64,000 nucleotides of DNA from Osedax fenrisi (taxonomy: Eukaryota > Annelida > Polychaeta > Sabellida > Siboglinidae), in the NCBI GenBank assembly GCA_964019155.1, contig OZ025243.1, positions 20,398,033-20,462,032 of the forward strand, written 5' to 3'. The notes beneath the pieces are model-generated. The model had not been told where the DNA came from, made no database searches, and was given only the letters and a program-made list of their open reading frames with translations. Below are positions 12,990-53,400 of the stretch, piece by piece. How positions within the stretch are numbered: position 1 is the stretch's first letter; the number at the start of each line of letters is the position of its first letter. Made by a program: the position numbers and the translations under genes.

Positions 12990-13080
12990 CATTGAATGTA
13001 TATATGTATAAAATATAATATTATATTACATGAATGTAACATTTATGTAATATAATGTTATATTTTATACATATAAGTAT
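12990..13080. repeat. AT-rich palindrome
   Basis: TATATGTATAAAATATAA pairs with TTATATTTTATACATATA around a central ACATGAATGTAACATTTATG segment. Confidence 0.6.
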
Positions 13081-13209
13081 ATAGTACCTGTATTTAATAT
13101 TAATACGCAATTCCTCTGAATTCTTAATTTATGTATTTTATATACAATTTGACTTATTTAAATTTACTTCAAATTACCAAATGGTCTATGTACATTGTAC
13201 ACCTAATAA

Positions 13210-13493
13210 TCAATATAGAATTATATTAAATATAGTATATAAATATTTATTTTGGTAACTGGAAGAAGTCGGCACATATAATAGGTTGTGATTAGATTTA
13301 TCATTATATTCCGAATTATTTAAATAGAATATTGCTGAATTACTCCTATTGAATATTATCCGATGAATAACTTGAATATATGTGCTTATATTTTATATAT
13401 ATGTAGCGGTCATTCTAATTACAACCTAATTATATGTGCCGACTTCCAGTTACCAAAATAAATATTTATATACTATATTTAATATAATTCTAT
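13210..13493. mobile_element. 280-bp MITE with arms of about 75 bp
   Basis: The left arm (about 13217-13293, ending GTCGGCACATATAATAGGTT) and the right arm (about 13420-13493, starting CTAATTACAACCTAATTATA) are inverted copies with a 3-bp length difference and few mismatches. There is no coding capacity. Confidence 0.8.
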
Positions 13494-13653
13494 ATTATAT
13501 TATATAATTTATATATACACATATATTATATGTGTTTCTCATGTAACCATAATAAGTTATTTATTAATTTAAATATTATGTTAATATTCTAAATAATTCT
13601 AACATAATTACTATAATTTTTACCACATTTGAAATATTGGTATATTACAATGT

Positions 13654-13687
<34 letters not shown>

Positions 13688-13967
13688 TATAGATGTTTAT
13701 TCTTAAAACTTCTATGAATATATTATGTCATATATTTAATATATCAGAGATCATTTAAAATATAAACAAAACACGTATATATACATATAAATAAAGACGG
13801 ATATATTTAAAAACTAAGAAATATACAATACGCGATACATACGGAATACTTGTCGGCCTCATCCCCTAGTCTTTCCTAAAGGTATCTAGTCATGTTATAT
13901 ATATATATATATGTCTATTATTACATACATTACTAATCGAGTAACCACGTTGTACAGGTATTAAGAC

Positions 13968-41669
<27,702 letters not shown>

Positions 41670-41845
41670 TGCTGCGGTAACATCGCCACCACCAGCCACC
41701 CACCTTTGTTTCTTCATTGTTTGAACGTTATATAACCACTCCCTCGTTACCACCCAAGTGCAATTCTATTTTTTACGCAAAGCTATTTTAGTTTATATTT
41801 TATTACGCAATAACTATTTTTCTATGCAATTATTGTTGTTTTTAT

Positions 41846-41851
41846 AATAAA
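41846..41851 (+). terminator. Candidate STXBP4 polyadenylation signal
   Basis: AATAAA about 180 bases after the stop codon, followed by T-rich sequence. Confidence 0.45.
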
Positions 41852-43381
41852 TCATCTTTTATATTTTATTATTTACTTTTGATTTCAATTGTTCATAGTT
41901 ACAATATTAATTATAATATATGTAAAAGATTATATAAAAGTCTATAATATTAATATTTATTATTAGAAGAAATTTAAATGTTGTTGTTAATTTACAATTA
42001 TATTTATATAATTTGTTCTACTAAACGGCATCAATATACGAATTAAAATAATATAATTAATATACAATCGCATCGGAATCAGCTTATGCATCTAACTAAC
42101 TTAGCTTGTATATTTATCAGATTCCGCTTCAAACAATTCACCACAATTAAGGGCATAGAGACACTCTTCCTACACTTGAAACGAGATATCACTTTTTAAA
42201 TATGATTCGTGTGTTAACAAGAATAAATTATAGTGCTTTCAAATACTAAATACATTAACCTACCAAGTAATGATCACAACATTAGGAATGCCATAAGTGA
42301 TCGACTATCAATGTCGTGAACATAGAATTGAGCAGAAGATATTTCATATTTGAGATCAAATAAATTCTACTAAATCAGGATAAGCTATTTCTCATATAGT
42401 ATAATATACAGATGTATGTAAATATCTAGAATAGTTGGGATTGTAAGATGTGGAATTTTAAAATAAAACAGAAAATATAAGTAGGAAGATTTGTAAATAA
42501 AAAATAGGTATACTTATTGAATAAAAATAACTCTAAAAATAATTATTATTTATTCATTATCTGGAGACTATACACACACAGATAAGGGGTATACAATTAG
42601 TAATACAAGGGAATACAAAGTTACTATTAATAAGAAATATGGAGAAGATTGACTAATTAAGATTGGAAAATAAACTTACGCTTAAGAATTAAGCTATTAG
42701 AAATCTTATATAATATAATTATATATATTAATATAATATAATTCCCATAGTACACCGACGCGAAATTATAATTCTTTTATGATTTATGATTTACATATAA
42801 TAAGAAATGAAGATCTGTCATGCGCTACATTCAGTGAATTCAGTCATAGCTAAATGTTAATACGTTGACAATATTCTCGCATAGGAGCTGACTACTCGTT
42901 AAGAAGGTACTATTATAGAGAACTATTATTCAGTATTGAGATACTATTCGTATATTCAAATATAGATGACAAATATACACAATATGTGTTTTATTAAATT
43001 AAGAATGTTGTGTGCTTACGTATGTTCTAGTACCTATAATAGCTAGTACACTGAATATTTTAGTAAATAATTATTAAATTAAAATAATAATTTTATTTTT
43101 ATAGCACATGTTCATCAATACTTCCATACAATAAGTATACAATTTATATAATAGTGTAATATACATCATATTTATAGACGTAAAGTTATTCTCATTAAAT
43201 TTATAACATTGAAAGTGTCTACGTTAAAACAGGACACCGTCCCCTTAGATAGCGAATAGATATAAAGTATAAATAAATGAGTCGTATTGTACGAAAAGAT
43301 ATTATATTTATAATAATCGTGTCGGTGTGCATCATTATTCTACGTAAAACTAGCGGACGATAAGCGTAATTAGCGGCCTGG
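41852..43381. other. Convergent intergenic region between STXBP4 and GEMIN8
   Basis: AT-rich sequence between two 3' ends. TTTATT at 43092-43097 could be the GEMIN8 polyadenylation signal on the minus strand. No other gene was seen. Confidence 0.45.
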
Positions 43382-43596
43382 TCAAAACGTAATATTAATG
43401 GGGATATGGGGCCAGAGTTTAGAGCCGTGCCGCTGATCCTGACACCGCTCGTACTTGAGTTGCAGCGACGTCTCCAGCGACTGTATGGCGACGGCCATCT
43501 TACCGTAGTGCTTGGCGTACTTCTCGTGGCGTAGACGTTTGTCCACGTCTAGCGACGGCGGCTTAGTCGTCATCTCGGTCTTCTTTCTGTGGTCCA
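43382..43596 (-). CDS. GEMIN8: GEMIN8 last exon
   Basis: Acceptor CGATACAG. It encodes DHRKKTEMTTKPPSLDVDKR through to HIPINITF and TGA, including the conserved helix that in human ends the protein. Confidence 0.9.
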
Positions 43597-43781
43597 CTGT
43601 ATCGGTGATAATGTGTGGGGGCGTTACGCATGCTAATAATGAAATAACGATACAGTACGTCCAATATAAACATATATTGAATATATTTATAATAATTTAT
43701 ATGATGTCGAATTTGATACTAGTTATTATATACGATTATTAATATATTTATGAAATTATAGACAAATTCATCTTTTATATT

Positions 43782-43812
<31 letters not shown>

Positions 43813-44582
43813 TATACATATGCTTGTTAATTAAGTGTTATCGTTAATTAATAAGTATATCTATAGATATTAATAGAAAATATAATAAGAAATACCAGAA
43901 TATGTCAATTTAAATTATTTAATAACTTGAATTGGTCTAATAAATACGATATATGCGAGTATTCTATAAATACACAACATTATTCTATGAGAGCTATTAT
44001 AAACATACTAATGATGTAACTTATAAGTGTATAGTATACTTATGAATGGCTAACTGGTATAGGTTATAGAGGCAAAGTATATCACACATACATGTGTACT
44101 AACCACTGGAGATGTTCACGTAGACATTCTCTTTCTTCTTGGCGTCTACAAATGATTACGTGGACGTTACGCGCGGGCGTTAGTTAGTCGTCAAGCTTAC
44201 CTCTTTCCTTTTTGAACTTCAGAGTCGCGGCGTAGAAATCAATCATCTCTTTGCTCATCACCTCCTCCTCGCCCTCCTCCTCCTCTTGCTGTTCAGCCTT
44301 CACACCATTAGTGCCCATATATGTCTCCGTCGCCGCGTCCGTTGTATCGCGCGGCCCGCTCGCATCCGGGTTACCAGGCTCGTGTTTTACGTAGACGAAG
44401 TCGTCCACCTCCTTCTCTTCCGGCTCGGTTATATCTGATAGAGCGTCGAGGTATTCCTCCGACTCATCGACTAGAGTCTTCTCGTCTTCATCTTCGTCGT
44501 CCCGATGAGTGGGCTCCTGTACTGTGGGCTCTTGTGCGACTAGGTAACCATCGCTGTAGCCCTTGTTGTATTGGTACAGTAA
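43382..44582 (-). CDS. GEMIN8: GEMIN8 (SMN complex subunit), C-terminal three exons
   Basis: Three minus-strand exons join in phase to give about 212 residues, against 242 in human, so about 30 N-terminal residues lie in an unrecognised upstream exon. The C-terminal block is diagnostic: AKHYGKMAVAIQSLETSLQL, a cysteine, then LWPHIPI, aligned with human A-A-K-I-Q-A-M-E-A-A-V-Q-L and Y-W-P-V-I-P-L. Upstream is an acidic Glu/Asp-rich linker and a basic helix MIDFYAATLKFKKERDAKKK. Gemin8 anchors Gemin6/7 and Unrip to SMN for snRNP assembly. The gene is convergent with STXBP4 and divergent from EEFSEC, with a hAT element beyond its 5' side. Confidence 0.88.
44104..44145 (-). CDS. GEMIN8: GEMIN8 internal exon B (42 bases)
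   Basis: It encodes DAKKKENVYVNISS between acceptor ATTTGTAG and donor AGTG|GTTAGT. The preceding intron is only 55 bases and holds a branch-site-like ACTAACTAAC. The human counterpart is L-D-S-Y-V-N-A-D. Confidence 0.85.
44201..44582 (-). CDS. GEMIN8: GEMIN8 internal exon A
   Basis: It starts after acceptor GCACACAG (LLYQYNKGYSDGYLVAQEPT) and ends KKER|GTAAGC in phase 1. It has long acidic runs (DDEDEDEK, EEEEGEEE). The start at 44582 is inferred from the acceptor and could be different. Confidence 0.75.
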
Positions 44583-45818
44583 CTGTGTGCGTGTGTATAC
44601 GTTCAATAATTTATTATTATCGAAAATTTCTATAATTTATCTAAACTATATATATATATATTTTTGAATTAAAATTGTAATATATCATTATTAGAATAAG
44701 AATAATCATATACGTCAAAATATAGAATATATTTATATACCATCATATTATATTGATACAATTACGATAGGTTATTTATGTATACTTAAATTATAACAAA
44801 GATATATTATATTGAAATTAAACTATATAGGGGTTAGTATATATATATTATAATAAGGGTTCGATCATAACTTATAATCATAGTTTATTTTCTACATGAT
44901 CCATACAATATTAGATAACAAAAAGTAATATATATTATGTATTTAATAGAGATTATCTAACTTTACACTTGTGCTAACGTTGCAATTTCTATAATTAAGT
45001 ATTGTTGTCTTTATATTGCTAAATTGAAAATATTCAATAAATATTAATTGGTGAAACTATATTCTGAAAATAATTATCTACTTTATTTGATTTTCATAAA
45101 TTTAATTTTGTTATCGATATATAATAGTTTTTAAATATACTTAATTGTCTTTCTCTCATCAATATTTATTATATATATAAAACATATATATATTCCTTTG
45201 AAAATGGAGACAGAAACAAATACCCATAAAGTACACATCTGATGTCATCAGCATCACTATAATTAATGAATTTCTATTGTATTAATTAATGGTAATTCAT
45301 AATAAATAGAAATGTCAATTTTATATAGTTAGTTTGAAAGATATAATGTTATTTAAATCCTCACTAAGAATTAAATTTATTATTGAAATTTACATAATAA
45401 TGTGATATAACATTTTTATTAGTAATTGTATAATTAACTTTATTATAATTAGAAAAATAATAATTCAAATATATTTAGACTACATATACTTATGATGAAG
45501 AGAGTATAATATGTAGTGCGTATATGAACACAATATACAAATATATATTTGCATATATGCATATATGCATATATATATATATATATAGTATATAGTCAGT
45601 GATGGGCACGATCACGACTTGTCACGATCGCCGATCATTTTCTAACTATCGTCGATCTTTTTACTCGATCATTTTTTAACGATCGCCGATCGTGTAATTA
45701 TTTTGATCGTCGATCACGATCTCGATCGTATTATTATATAAGCGTATGAATTCCGGGCTGCTGCATGAACCACTAATGATCCACGCAGTACTCACCCATT
45801 CACGCCGTCATATATATA

Positions 45819-45856
<38 letters not shown>

Positions 45857-45963
45857 AATGTATCTTTTTTACTAATGTAATCGTAATATTTTACCGCGCG
45901 AGATATGCAAGATAAAACAATACGTTTAATTATCTACTCTATAATAGAGTCTCTACGCCAAAA

Positions 45964-46444
45964 ATGAGTCAAACTGTCAATTTCCTTGTGGTCGTATTAT
46001 ATAGGACTATAACTTTACATAGGTTTAACGATTATTTTTCATTTGAGTATTCTATGAATAGTGCCATTATAGCAACAATATATAACCTAAAATGGAAGTT
46101 AAATTGGTTAAGTAATTACGTAGAAGAAAAAGATATGTTTTTATCTACATTTAAGAAATATGTTAATAGACATATCCCAGATAACGAGGTTTATATAACT
46201 ACACCAGAACAAAGCGAAACTAATTCAGATGAATTATATGTTATTGATGAATATGGACCATCCACTTCTAAATCAACGGTAGAAATAGATTAATTATGAT
46301 AAATAATTTAGATTAATTATATAAATAGTAAAAATACTAATTTAGATATGTTAAATAATTATCCTATTATAAAAATGTTATTCATAAAATACAATTCTAT
46401 ACTCACATCATCCGCGTCGGTGGAAAGAATGTTTAGTATTTCTA
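45964..46444 (+). pseudogene. hAT transposase remnant, part 1
   Basis: An open piece (45964-46293) of unknown match contains FKKYVNRHIPDNEVYITTPE. It is followed after a break by LNNYPIIKMLFIKYNSILTS with SASVERMFSIST, the hAT C-terminal dimerisation motif (Y-P-x-x-x-x-L ... P-x-S-A-x-x-E-R-x-F-S). It is interrupted there by the nested element. Confidence 0.8.
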
Positions 46445-47985
46445 CCAGGGTTGATTCGGTTTTTAAAATTGGTTTTTTCAAATGGGTTTTTACGTCGGTT
46501 TTTACGGTTTTTTCAAGTTGTAAAAACCATGGTTTTTATGGTTTTTATGCTTTTTAACAAATTAATTAAACTTTTAAATTATAAATTATAATTGCCTACA
46601 TTATATGTTATATCAGTGAGTGGGTAGGACTCTCATCTAATTACACTTATATGCCTACGATACAATGATTATGTAATAACAAATTTAATTACGCCACCAT
46701 TAGGCAGAATATTCTAATTATGAATTATTTATATATTGAAATGTAAAAATATATCGTTTTTATGATAATACATTATTATTAATAATAGTTATTTATATGT
46801 AATAGCCAAATATTACCAAACTTAATCATTTTACAAAATAATATGAAGTAAAGCACTGCTTTAAAAGCAGGGTTGATTCGGTTTTTAAAAGTGGTTTTTT
46901 CAAATTGGTTTTTTCGTCGGTTTTTTCAAGTTGAAAAAACCATGGTTTTCACGGTTTTTAACAAATTAATTTAACTTTTAAATTATAGTTTTTATGATAA
47001 TACATTATTATTAATAATAGTTATTTATATGTAATAGCCAAATATTACCAAACTTAATTATTTTACTAAATAATATAAAGTAAAGTACTATTTTAGACTA
47101 CAATTTTTAGTATATTGTAACGGTTACCAGACACTGTAGCCGGTGATTTCAAAAGGGGTGGGACTATGGGTGTGGCTATAGCCGAAATACTCTAAACGCA
47201 AATAAAATAACTATAATATTTTTAACTATTATATTATAAAATTGAATGTTATAAATATGAATCAAAAATATAATATCAAATGTAATCATATTATATAATT
47301 ACATTTGATATTATATTTTATTTAAATAGCTATAAAAATGATATCTATTCATTTATAATTATTTAACAATAATGGTTTTTAACTTAGGAACTTATTAAAT
47401 TTATTATAATGTTGAATAATAATTATGTTCCATTATGTGATGTTTATATATTTAAAATTATAATGAAAATAATACAATTTAGTTAATTTTTTGTTATGAA
47501 AAAATTATAATTTGTACTTGTTTATTTTGAAAAAACCATAAAAACCAGATAAAAACGATAAATACCATAAAAACTGAAAAAACCATCAACCCTGTTATTG
47601 ATTCAAGACCACTTTAATTACATATAGCTAATAATCTATTTATGATAACAATAATATAATAGTATTAACTAATATTTGATAGACTTGATAATATTTAATA
47701 TTTTTTTTTAATATATATAATATACTCGTAACAATCAAAAATAATATATTCTACGATTCCAACTCTTCCATTATGTGATGTCTATATATTTAAAATTATA
47801 ATGAAAATAATACAATTTAGTTATTTTTTGTTATGTCAAAATTATAATTTGTACTTGTTTGTATTGTAAAAACCGTAATAACCATAATAACCGATAAAAC
47901 CCGATAAAAACCGTTAAAACCATAAAAACCGGGTTTTTTGGTTTTTACGTAAAAACCGAAAAAACCATCAACCCTTATTTCTACC
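46445..47985 (+). mobile_element. Nested hAT-like MITE inside the hAT transposase, itself holding a second copy
   Basis: Ends CAGGGTTGATTCGGTTTTTA and GAAAAAACCATCAACCCTT form an inverted repeat. The duplication ATTTCTAC flanks it. Inside, 46869-47594 is another copy with the same ends (GCAGGGTTGATTCGG and ACCATCAACCCTG) and the same subterminal sequence. The interior repeats AAAAACCATAAAAACC and its complement GGTTTTTACGGTTTTTTC. Confidence 0.82.
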
Positions 47986-48060
47986 AATATAAATAAACCG
48001 AAACGCAATAAACTAAATGATACTAACTTTGAATTGTTAGTTCTATTGAAAGCAAATTAA
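47984..48060 (+). pseudogene. hAT transposase remnant, C-terminal end
   Basis: It encodes STNINKPKRNKLNDTNFELL then VLLKAN and stop, the usual hAT ending (P-x-R-N-x-L-x-x-x-N-F-E-x-L-x-x-L-x-x-N). It continues the frame of part 1 once the nested element and one copy of its target duplication are discounted. Confidence 0.82.
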
Positions 48061-48324
48061 TTATATTAATATTATTTAATTATTAATTTTATCTTATTTC
48101 AACATTTTCATAAATAAAAGTTATTATTATATCCACTATTTTGTTATTTCTTGATATAAATATATATACATTATGTTTAAATTGTTTTCAAGATCTTCGA
48201 TCGCGATCAGTTGCTGACGATCGTCGATCATTTCACTCGATCATTTTCTAACGATCGTCGATCATTTTACTCGATCATTTTGAAACGATCGTCGATCGTG
48301 ATCGTGCCCATCACTGTATATAGT

Positions 48325-49202
48325 ATATAATATACGTATAAGAAATCATTAATCATTAAACTTAATTTAATATTTTATTTATAATTAATTATTTATACAT
48401 AATTATTATTTAATGATCTTAAAAGTTATTGTCAATATAAACTAACATGGTCTCTTAATCCATCACAATGTTCCATTTTCATTATATTATTAAGAGATTC
48501 GTTATATTTTTCCATTATTACTATAATTATTATAGATGTAATTTATATCATATAAATATATTATTATATGTTAAATAAATACAAAACAAATAAATTATTT
48601 AATAATTATTTAATAATTTAATAATAATTTAATAATTTATTATAATTCAAAGAACTTATAGTCACTATAATAGTCACTATTATAGTGTTATCTTATAATG
48701 AATATAAACTATAATATGATACCTGCATATAATATTATATTATTAAATATACTCTTAGACTCTAAGACTCTAACTTAGAGTCTAATAGTAACAGTAATAG
48801 ACTATATTACTAATAGCGTAACTCTATTTTGAATATTAACAGCAAGTTACTAATTTGGTAAATTATGTATATTTAGTGTATTTAGTAATTTATCATAATT
48901 AGCTATACATATACTATAATAACATTTAGTATTTACTTTTATTTTATTTTTTGAATTGACTATATATACATATGAATAAATATGTATCCTATAAAATATA
49001 ATAATATTATAATAATTAAAAATTTGAAATACAATTGTATATTAAATGTTATTAACAATGATTTAAGTAATTTAAAATATATTTTATATTGTATTATATG
49101 GAAGTTTGGATCATGGTATTTAAAATATGAACATTAATTTACAATTATAGTTGAATTAATATTATTCATATATTCATAAAGTTACATAAATTATATAGTA
49201 TA

Positions 49203-49239
<37 letters not shown>

Positions 49240-49558
49240 ATAATATCATATTAATATATTATTATGGATTATTATATATGTCCGTGTGATGTGTAATTTA
49301 AGAGATACTTCTTATATATTAAAGTGTTTAAATAAACTATTACTATTAAAATATATTACTTTATTATAGTAAGTAATAATAACTATATAAAAGATTCTGC
49401 AAAGCATATTCCTTCGGAAAATCTTTGACTATACTACTAATATAAATAATTATATTAAATTTAATTATTTCTAAGTTCATTAAGTTAAATTAAAACATCG
49501 GTGTAGTAAATAATCTCTCTTTTGAAGTAAAATATGGTATGGGACAATACTTTATAAG

Positions 49559-49589
<31 letters not shown>

Positions 49590-49620
49590 TTATCATATAT
49601 AATATATCATATACTGTATA
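48325..49620. other. Intergenic AT-rich stretch upstream of EEFSEC
   Basis: It contains palindromic AT blocks, (TA)n at 49205-49237, and a short hairpin at 49390-49430 (AAAGATTCTGCAAAGCATAT with TCGGAAAATCTTTGA) resembling the one at 11337-11390. The missing GEMIN8 5' exon might be here but I could not see it. Confidence 0.45.
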
Positions 49621-49621
49621 T

Positions 49622-50082
49622 TATACACTGTATAATATACAGTGTATAATCAAGACCTCCTATAACCTCATGGTTATAGGAGGTATTTGTATAATGTATG
49701 TAACGTTATGAATATATTAATAATATTAATTCAACTATAATTGTAAATTAGTGTTCATATTTTAAATACCATGATCCAAACTTCCATATAATACAATATC
49801 AAATATATTTTAAATTATTTATATATAGTTGTGTGTGTATGTATGTGTGTTTATGTGTGTGTAAGTATAATATACATTGTATTATACAATTTATATATCA
49901 TATGTATATGATTCATATACACTGTATAATATACAGTGTATATTGTGTATATGCAAGACCTCCTATAACCAAGACCTCTTATAACCTTTGGGTTATAGGA
50001 GGTATTGCTATAACTCATCAATATAAAGAAAGTCTTTATTTATATCTATGCTATAACCTCGAGGTTATAGGAGGTCTTGGTA
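49622..50082. repeat. Cluster of three palindromes of the 40-bp family just upstream of EEFSEC
   Basis: CAAGACCTCCTATAACC arms at 49651-49688, 49954-50008 and (partial) 50050-50082. The first two are each preceded by a second palindrome, TACACTGTATAATATACAGTGTA (49624 and 49919). The last copy ends about 100 bases before the EEFSEC start codon, so these may lie in its promoter or 5' UTR. Confidence 0.8.
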
Positions 50083-50180
50083 TTTGGGAGATGCATTTGA
50101 GTGAAATAATTAAACATAATTTACTGTATATTATCCATTATAGGACTTCTTTAATCTTTGTTCAAATTTGAATTATTAAG

Positions 50181-50490
50181 ATGTCTATAGTTTTAAAAAA
50201 TCACATATTAAATTTTAATGTTGGAGTTCTTGGACATGTCGATAGCGGTAAAACATCTCTTTCTAAAGCCTTAAGTACCATAGCAAGTACTGCTAGCTTT
50301 GATAAAAATCCACAAAGTAAAGAACGTGGTATTACACTTGACCTAGGGTTTTCTTCGTTTTGTGAAAATATTCCTGATCATTTATTAAATGATGAACAAA
50401 ATATATTTAAATTTTCTGATGATGATAAAGTTCAGTTTACTCTTGTAGATTGCCCAGGACATGCATCTTTAATAAAAACTGTAATTGGAG
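50181..50490 (+). CDS. EEFSEC: EEFSEC exon 1
   Basis: Starts MSIVLKNHILNFNVGVLGHV and runs to LIKTVIG, donor GGAG|GTTATT, phase 1. It carries G1, the switch regions and G3. The start is the only ATG close to the conserved N-x-G-V-L-G-H motif. Confidence 0.95.
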
Positions 50491-53400
50491 GTTATTTATT
50501 TATAACTAATGTATTAATTGTTATTAATTTTATAATAATCTTATTAAGTAACTTAATAAGAAACTTAATAAGTTTAATAGAAATAATTTAATTTAAATAA
50601 ATGAGTTAATTAATAATATATTTTATATACTTTTAATTATAATTTGTATCATTATTATTACGATTATATAATAATTAAATTGTAGTTAATTATTTATTGA
50701 AATATATAATATTACTTTATATATTTAGTGTACGTGTCATCAGATGACACTGTCATTTCTTTATTTATATTATCATAATAATTATGTAATACTACAAATT
50801 GTATTATACATCTATTAGTTATAGATTATATAACATAATTAGTATAATAATATTTGTTATATATGATATATACGTAAGTCTTTATGTTCATAAATGTTAG
50901 AGATTCTTTCATATTATATGTGAATTCATAATATAATATATAATTTATTATTTTTATTTATAAAGATGTTATATATTATATGAATTCAGTAATAATAATT
51001 TATGTCTACACATGAGTATATAATATTTGGATCAGGATATTGGTTCAACGGCACATATATGGGGCAATTGTTATTTTTACATTAATTTAAATTTTATATT
51101 TATTGTGATAGCGGTGGCATTGGCATATTCTTCTAAATGAATCATCAAATATGCTATTTATATATTTACTAGATAACACACACACGCATATGTATATGGA
51201 CATTTTTGTTTGGTATTCTGGTTTTTTTAGTTGCTTTAAAGTAAGCATAAAAAAGATTATACTAATCATATATGTTAATGTATTAATAATATAAAATTAA
51301 TTTATTCAAAATGACAATAAGCATTGGTTAATATATATAAAATGCATTTTCGAAGCAAAGACATAAAGTTCCTATCTACACAATGTGATTAATATTCAGA
51401 TGTTACTGAAATAGAGTTAAGTTTGGCGCGGTTTCTATACTACAATGTTTTCAATGCTCTATTAGATTACATGCTATATAAATTAGATTTTACTCGCCAC
51501 ATTATGTGGCCCACATAGATATTGATAGCATTTAAAACCAACATATCCTATTGTTTTGTTATATATTAGTAATGATTCATTACTAATGAACACTTAGTTT
51601 TCTTCATATAAATAATAAGTTAAAGTATATTATTTGACATTTTATAAGTGTATAGTTTTATACGAATTTAACTTATAAACAACAAATAGTTCCGAAAATT
51701 GACCATATATATGTGGTACTGTTGATTTGTATATACATAATCAAATTATATGCTTTCGTTTGAGTATTATATCTTTCCTTAGTAAAATCATTATATATAA
51801 TATAATTATAATTATTATTTAAAGATATACTCTTAGACTCTTAGAATCCTCATATATATTAAAATATATATACTATACTTTATTAAACATTGGGTTATGT
51901 ATCCAATAATAATATGCTACTTATTATTTAAATAGTTAATGTTTAATATTTACCTGTAGTCTATAGGCATATTATATTGTATACTGGTATGCCTATTGGT
52001 GAATGATACTTTTTATTCTACATCTAAAAATAGAAATTATTATGTAATCGTGAGTCATATTTTATACCATCCTGTAGCCTCTGTATATTATATAATACAC
52101 ACATATATTTAACTTGCTCGTGAATCACTATACGGTATATATATCGCATGCATCAATCTGAACTAAACAAATAAATCCATAGATTTCTGTTATGATCTAT
52201 TACCACGAAAGTATACAATATACACAAGATCTAATTTGTTATCGAGATAATGATCTAGGCTTTAGTACCATGATAAAGTGTTTTGCATGTTATATTAGTC
52301 ATTAATAATCTAATTATAATAATTAATGTTAATATTATTGTTAAATATCATGGGAATTGTTTTTATCTTTATTTTGATTGAGTAACTTTCAAATAAATTA
52401 TAATTTCTATTTAATAAATCAATCGTTTATTGAAAAATGTCACGGATGAAGCCAAATAGATAGTTATATAGTATATTTTTAATATTATCATAGGCTCTAA
52501 TAACATATTAGTTTTAAATTATGACATTATTTATGAAACATAATTTATGAATTAGTTGTTATTTGATTGCATAATTTTTTGATATTTTAATTTATCTAAA
52601 ATTTTCAACACCAAATATTTAGCATCATTGCAAACAAGATCATCTATTTTTTATGAATAATTCAATTATGAAATATGATTATGTAAAAGTGTTTAGTTAA
52701 CAAAATAAGTTAATACTTTACAAAAAAAATTTGTTTAATATTTAAATTTATTTATTTATTTCTTTGTTAGTAACTTTTCAACTATTATATTTAGGTTTTT
52801 CAACTAATATCTTACACATTTATTATACATATTGATACTATTATTAATTATATCTATTATTTTAGTTACTATTATTATTATTATTATATCATAATTACAT
52901 AATTTATGTCGAATAATACATCACTAACCATCAACCATTATTAATAGGTGCACAGATAATAGACTTGGTATTGCTCGTAATAGACGTAACGAAGGGAATA
53001 CAAACACAGACTGCAGAATGTCTCATCATCGGCGAGATAACGTGCGACAAAATGTTAATCGTTTTGAATAAAGTAGACTTACTGGCGGCGGATAAACGCA
53101 AAGATCGAACTGAAAAGGTAAATATTCACCTATTATATCTGTGTTCACTGTATAAGCTAGATAGTGCTTCGTTCACTCGTTATCACTACATCTAGTGATG
53201 CCTACTAAATAATATACTGAGCATACATATACCATTGATAAAGTGAAGCCAATGTTGTGACAAATTGTATGCACACGGCCTAGCTAATTGTAGTATGTTA
53301 GACTGCTATTAAAACCTATCATGTGATCACCGCATGTGTAATATAATGCAGGCTGTATTTATAGCCAATCAAATCTTAATTTTGATCTGTTTGATTTATC

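Larger units (their letters stand above)
45589..48324 (-). mobile_element. hAT transposon with 8-bp target duplication
   Basis: The termini CAGTGATGGGCACGATCACG (45597) and CGTGATCGTGCCCATCACTG (ending 48316) are perfect inverted repeats. They are flanked by TATATAGT on both sides (45589-45596 and 48317-48324), the 8-bp duplication expected of hAT. Both ends carry arrays of GATCGTCGATCATTTT, probable transposase sites. The element strand is arbitrary; transposase remnants read on the + strand. The body is split by a second element at about 46445-47985. Confidence 0.93.

Noticed and set aside
44321..44635. Plus-strand arginine-rich frame
   Set aside because: It is the antisense shadow of the GEMIN8 exon at 44201-44582.
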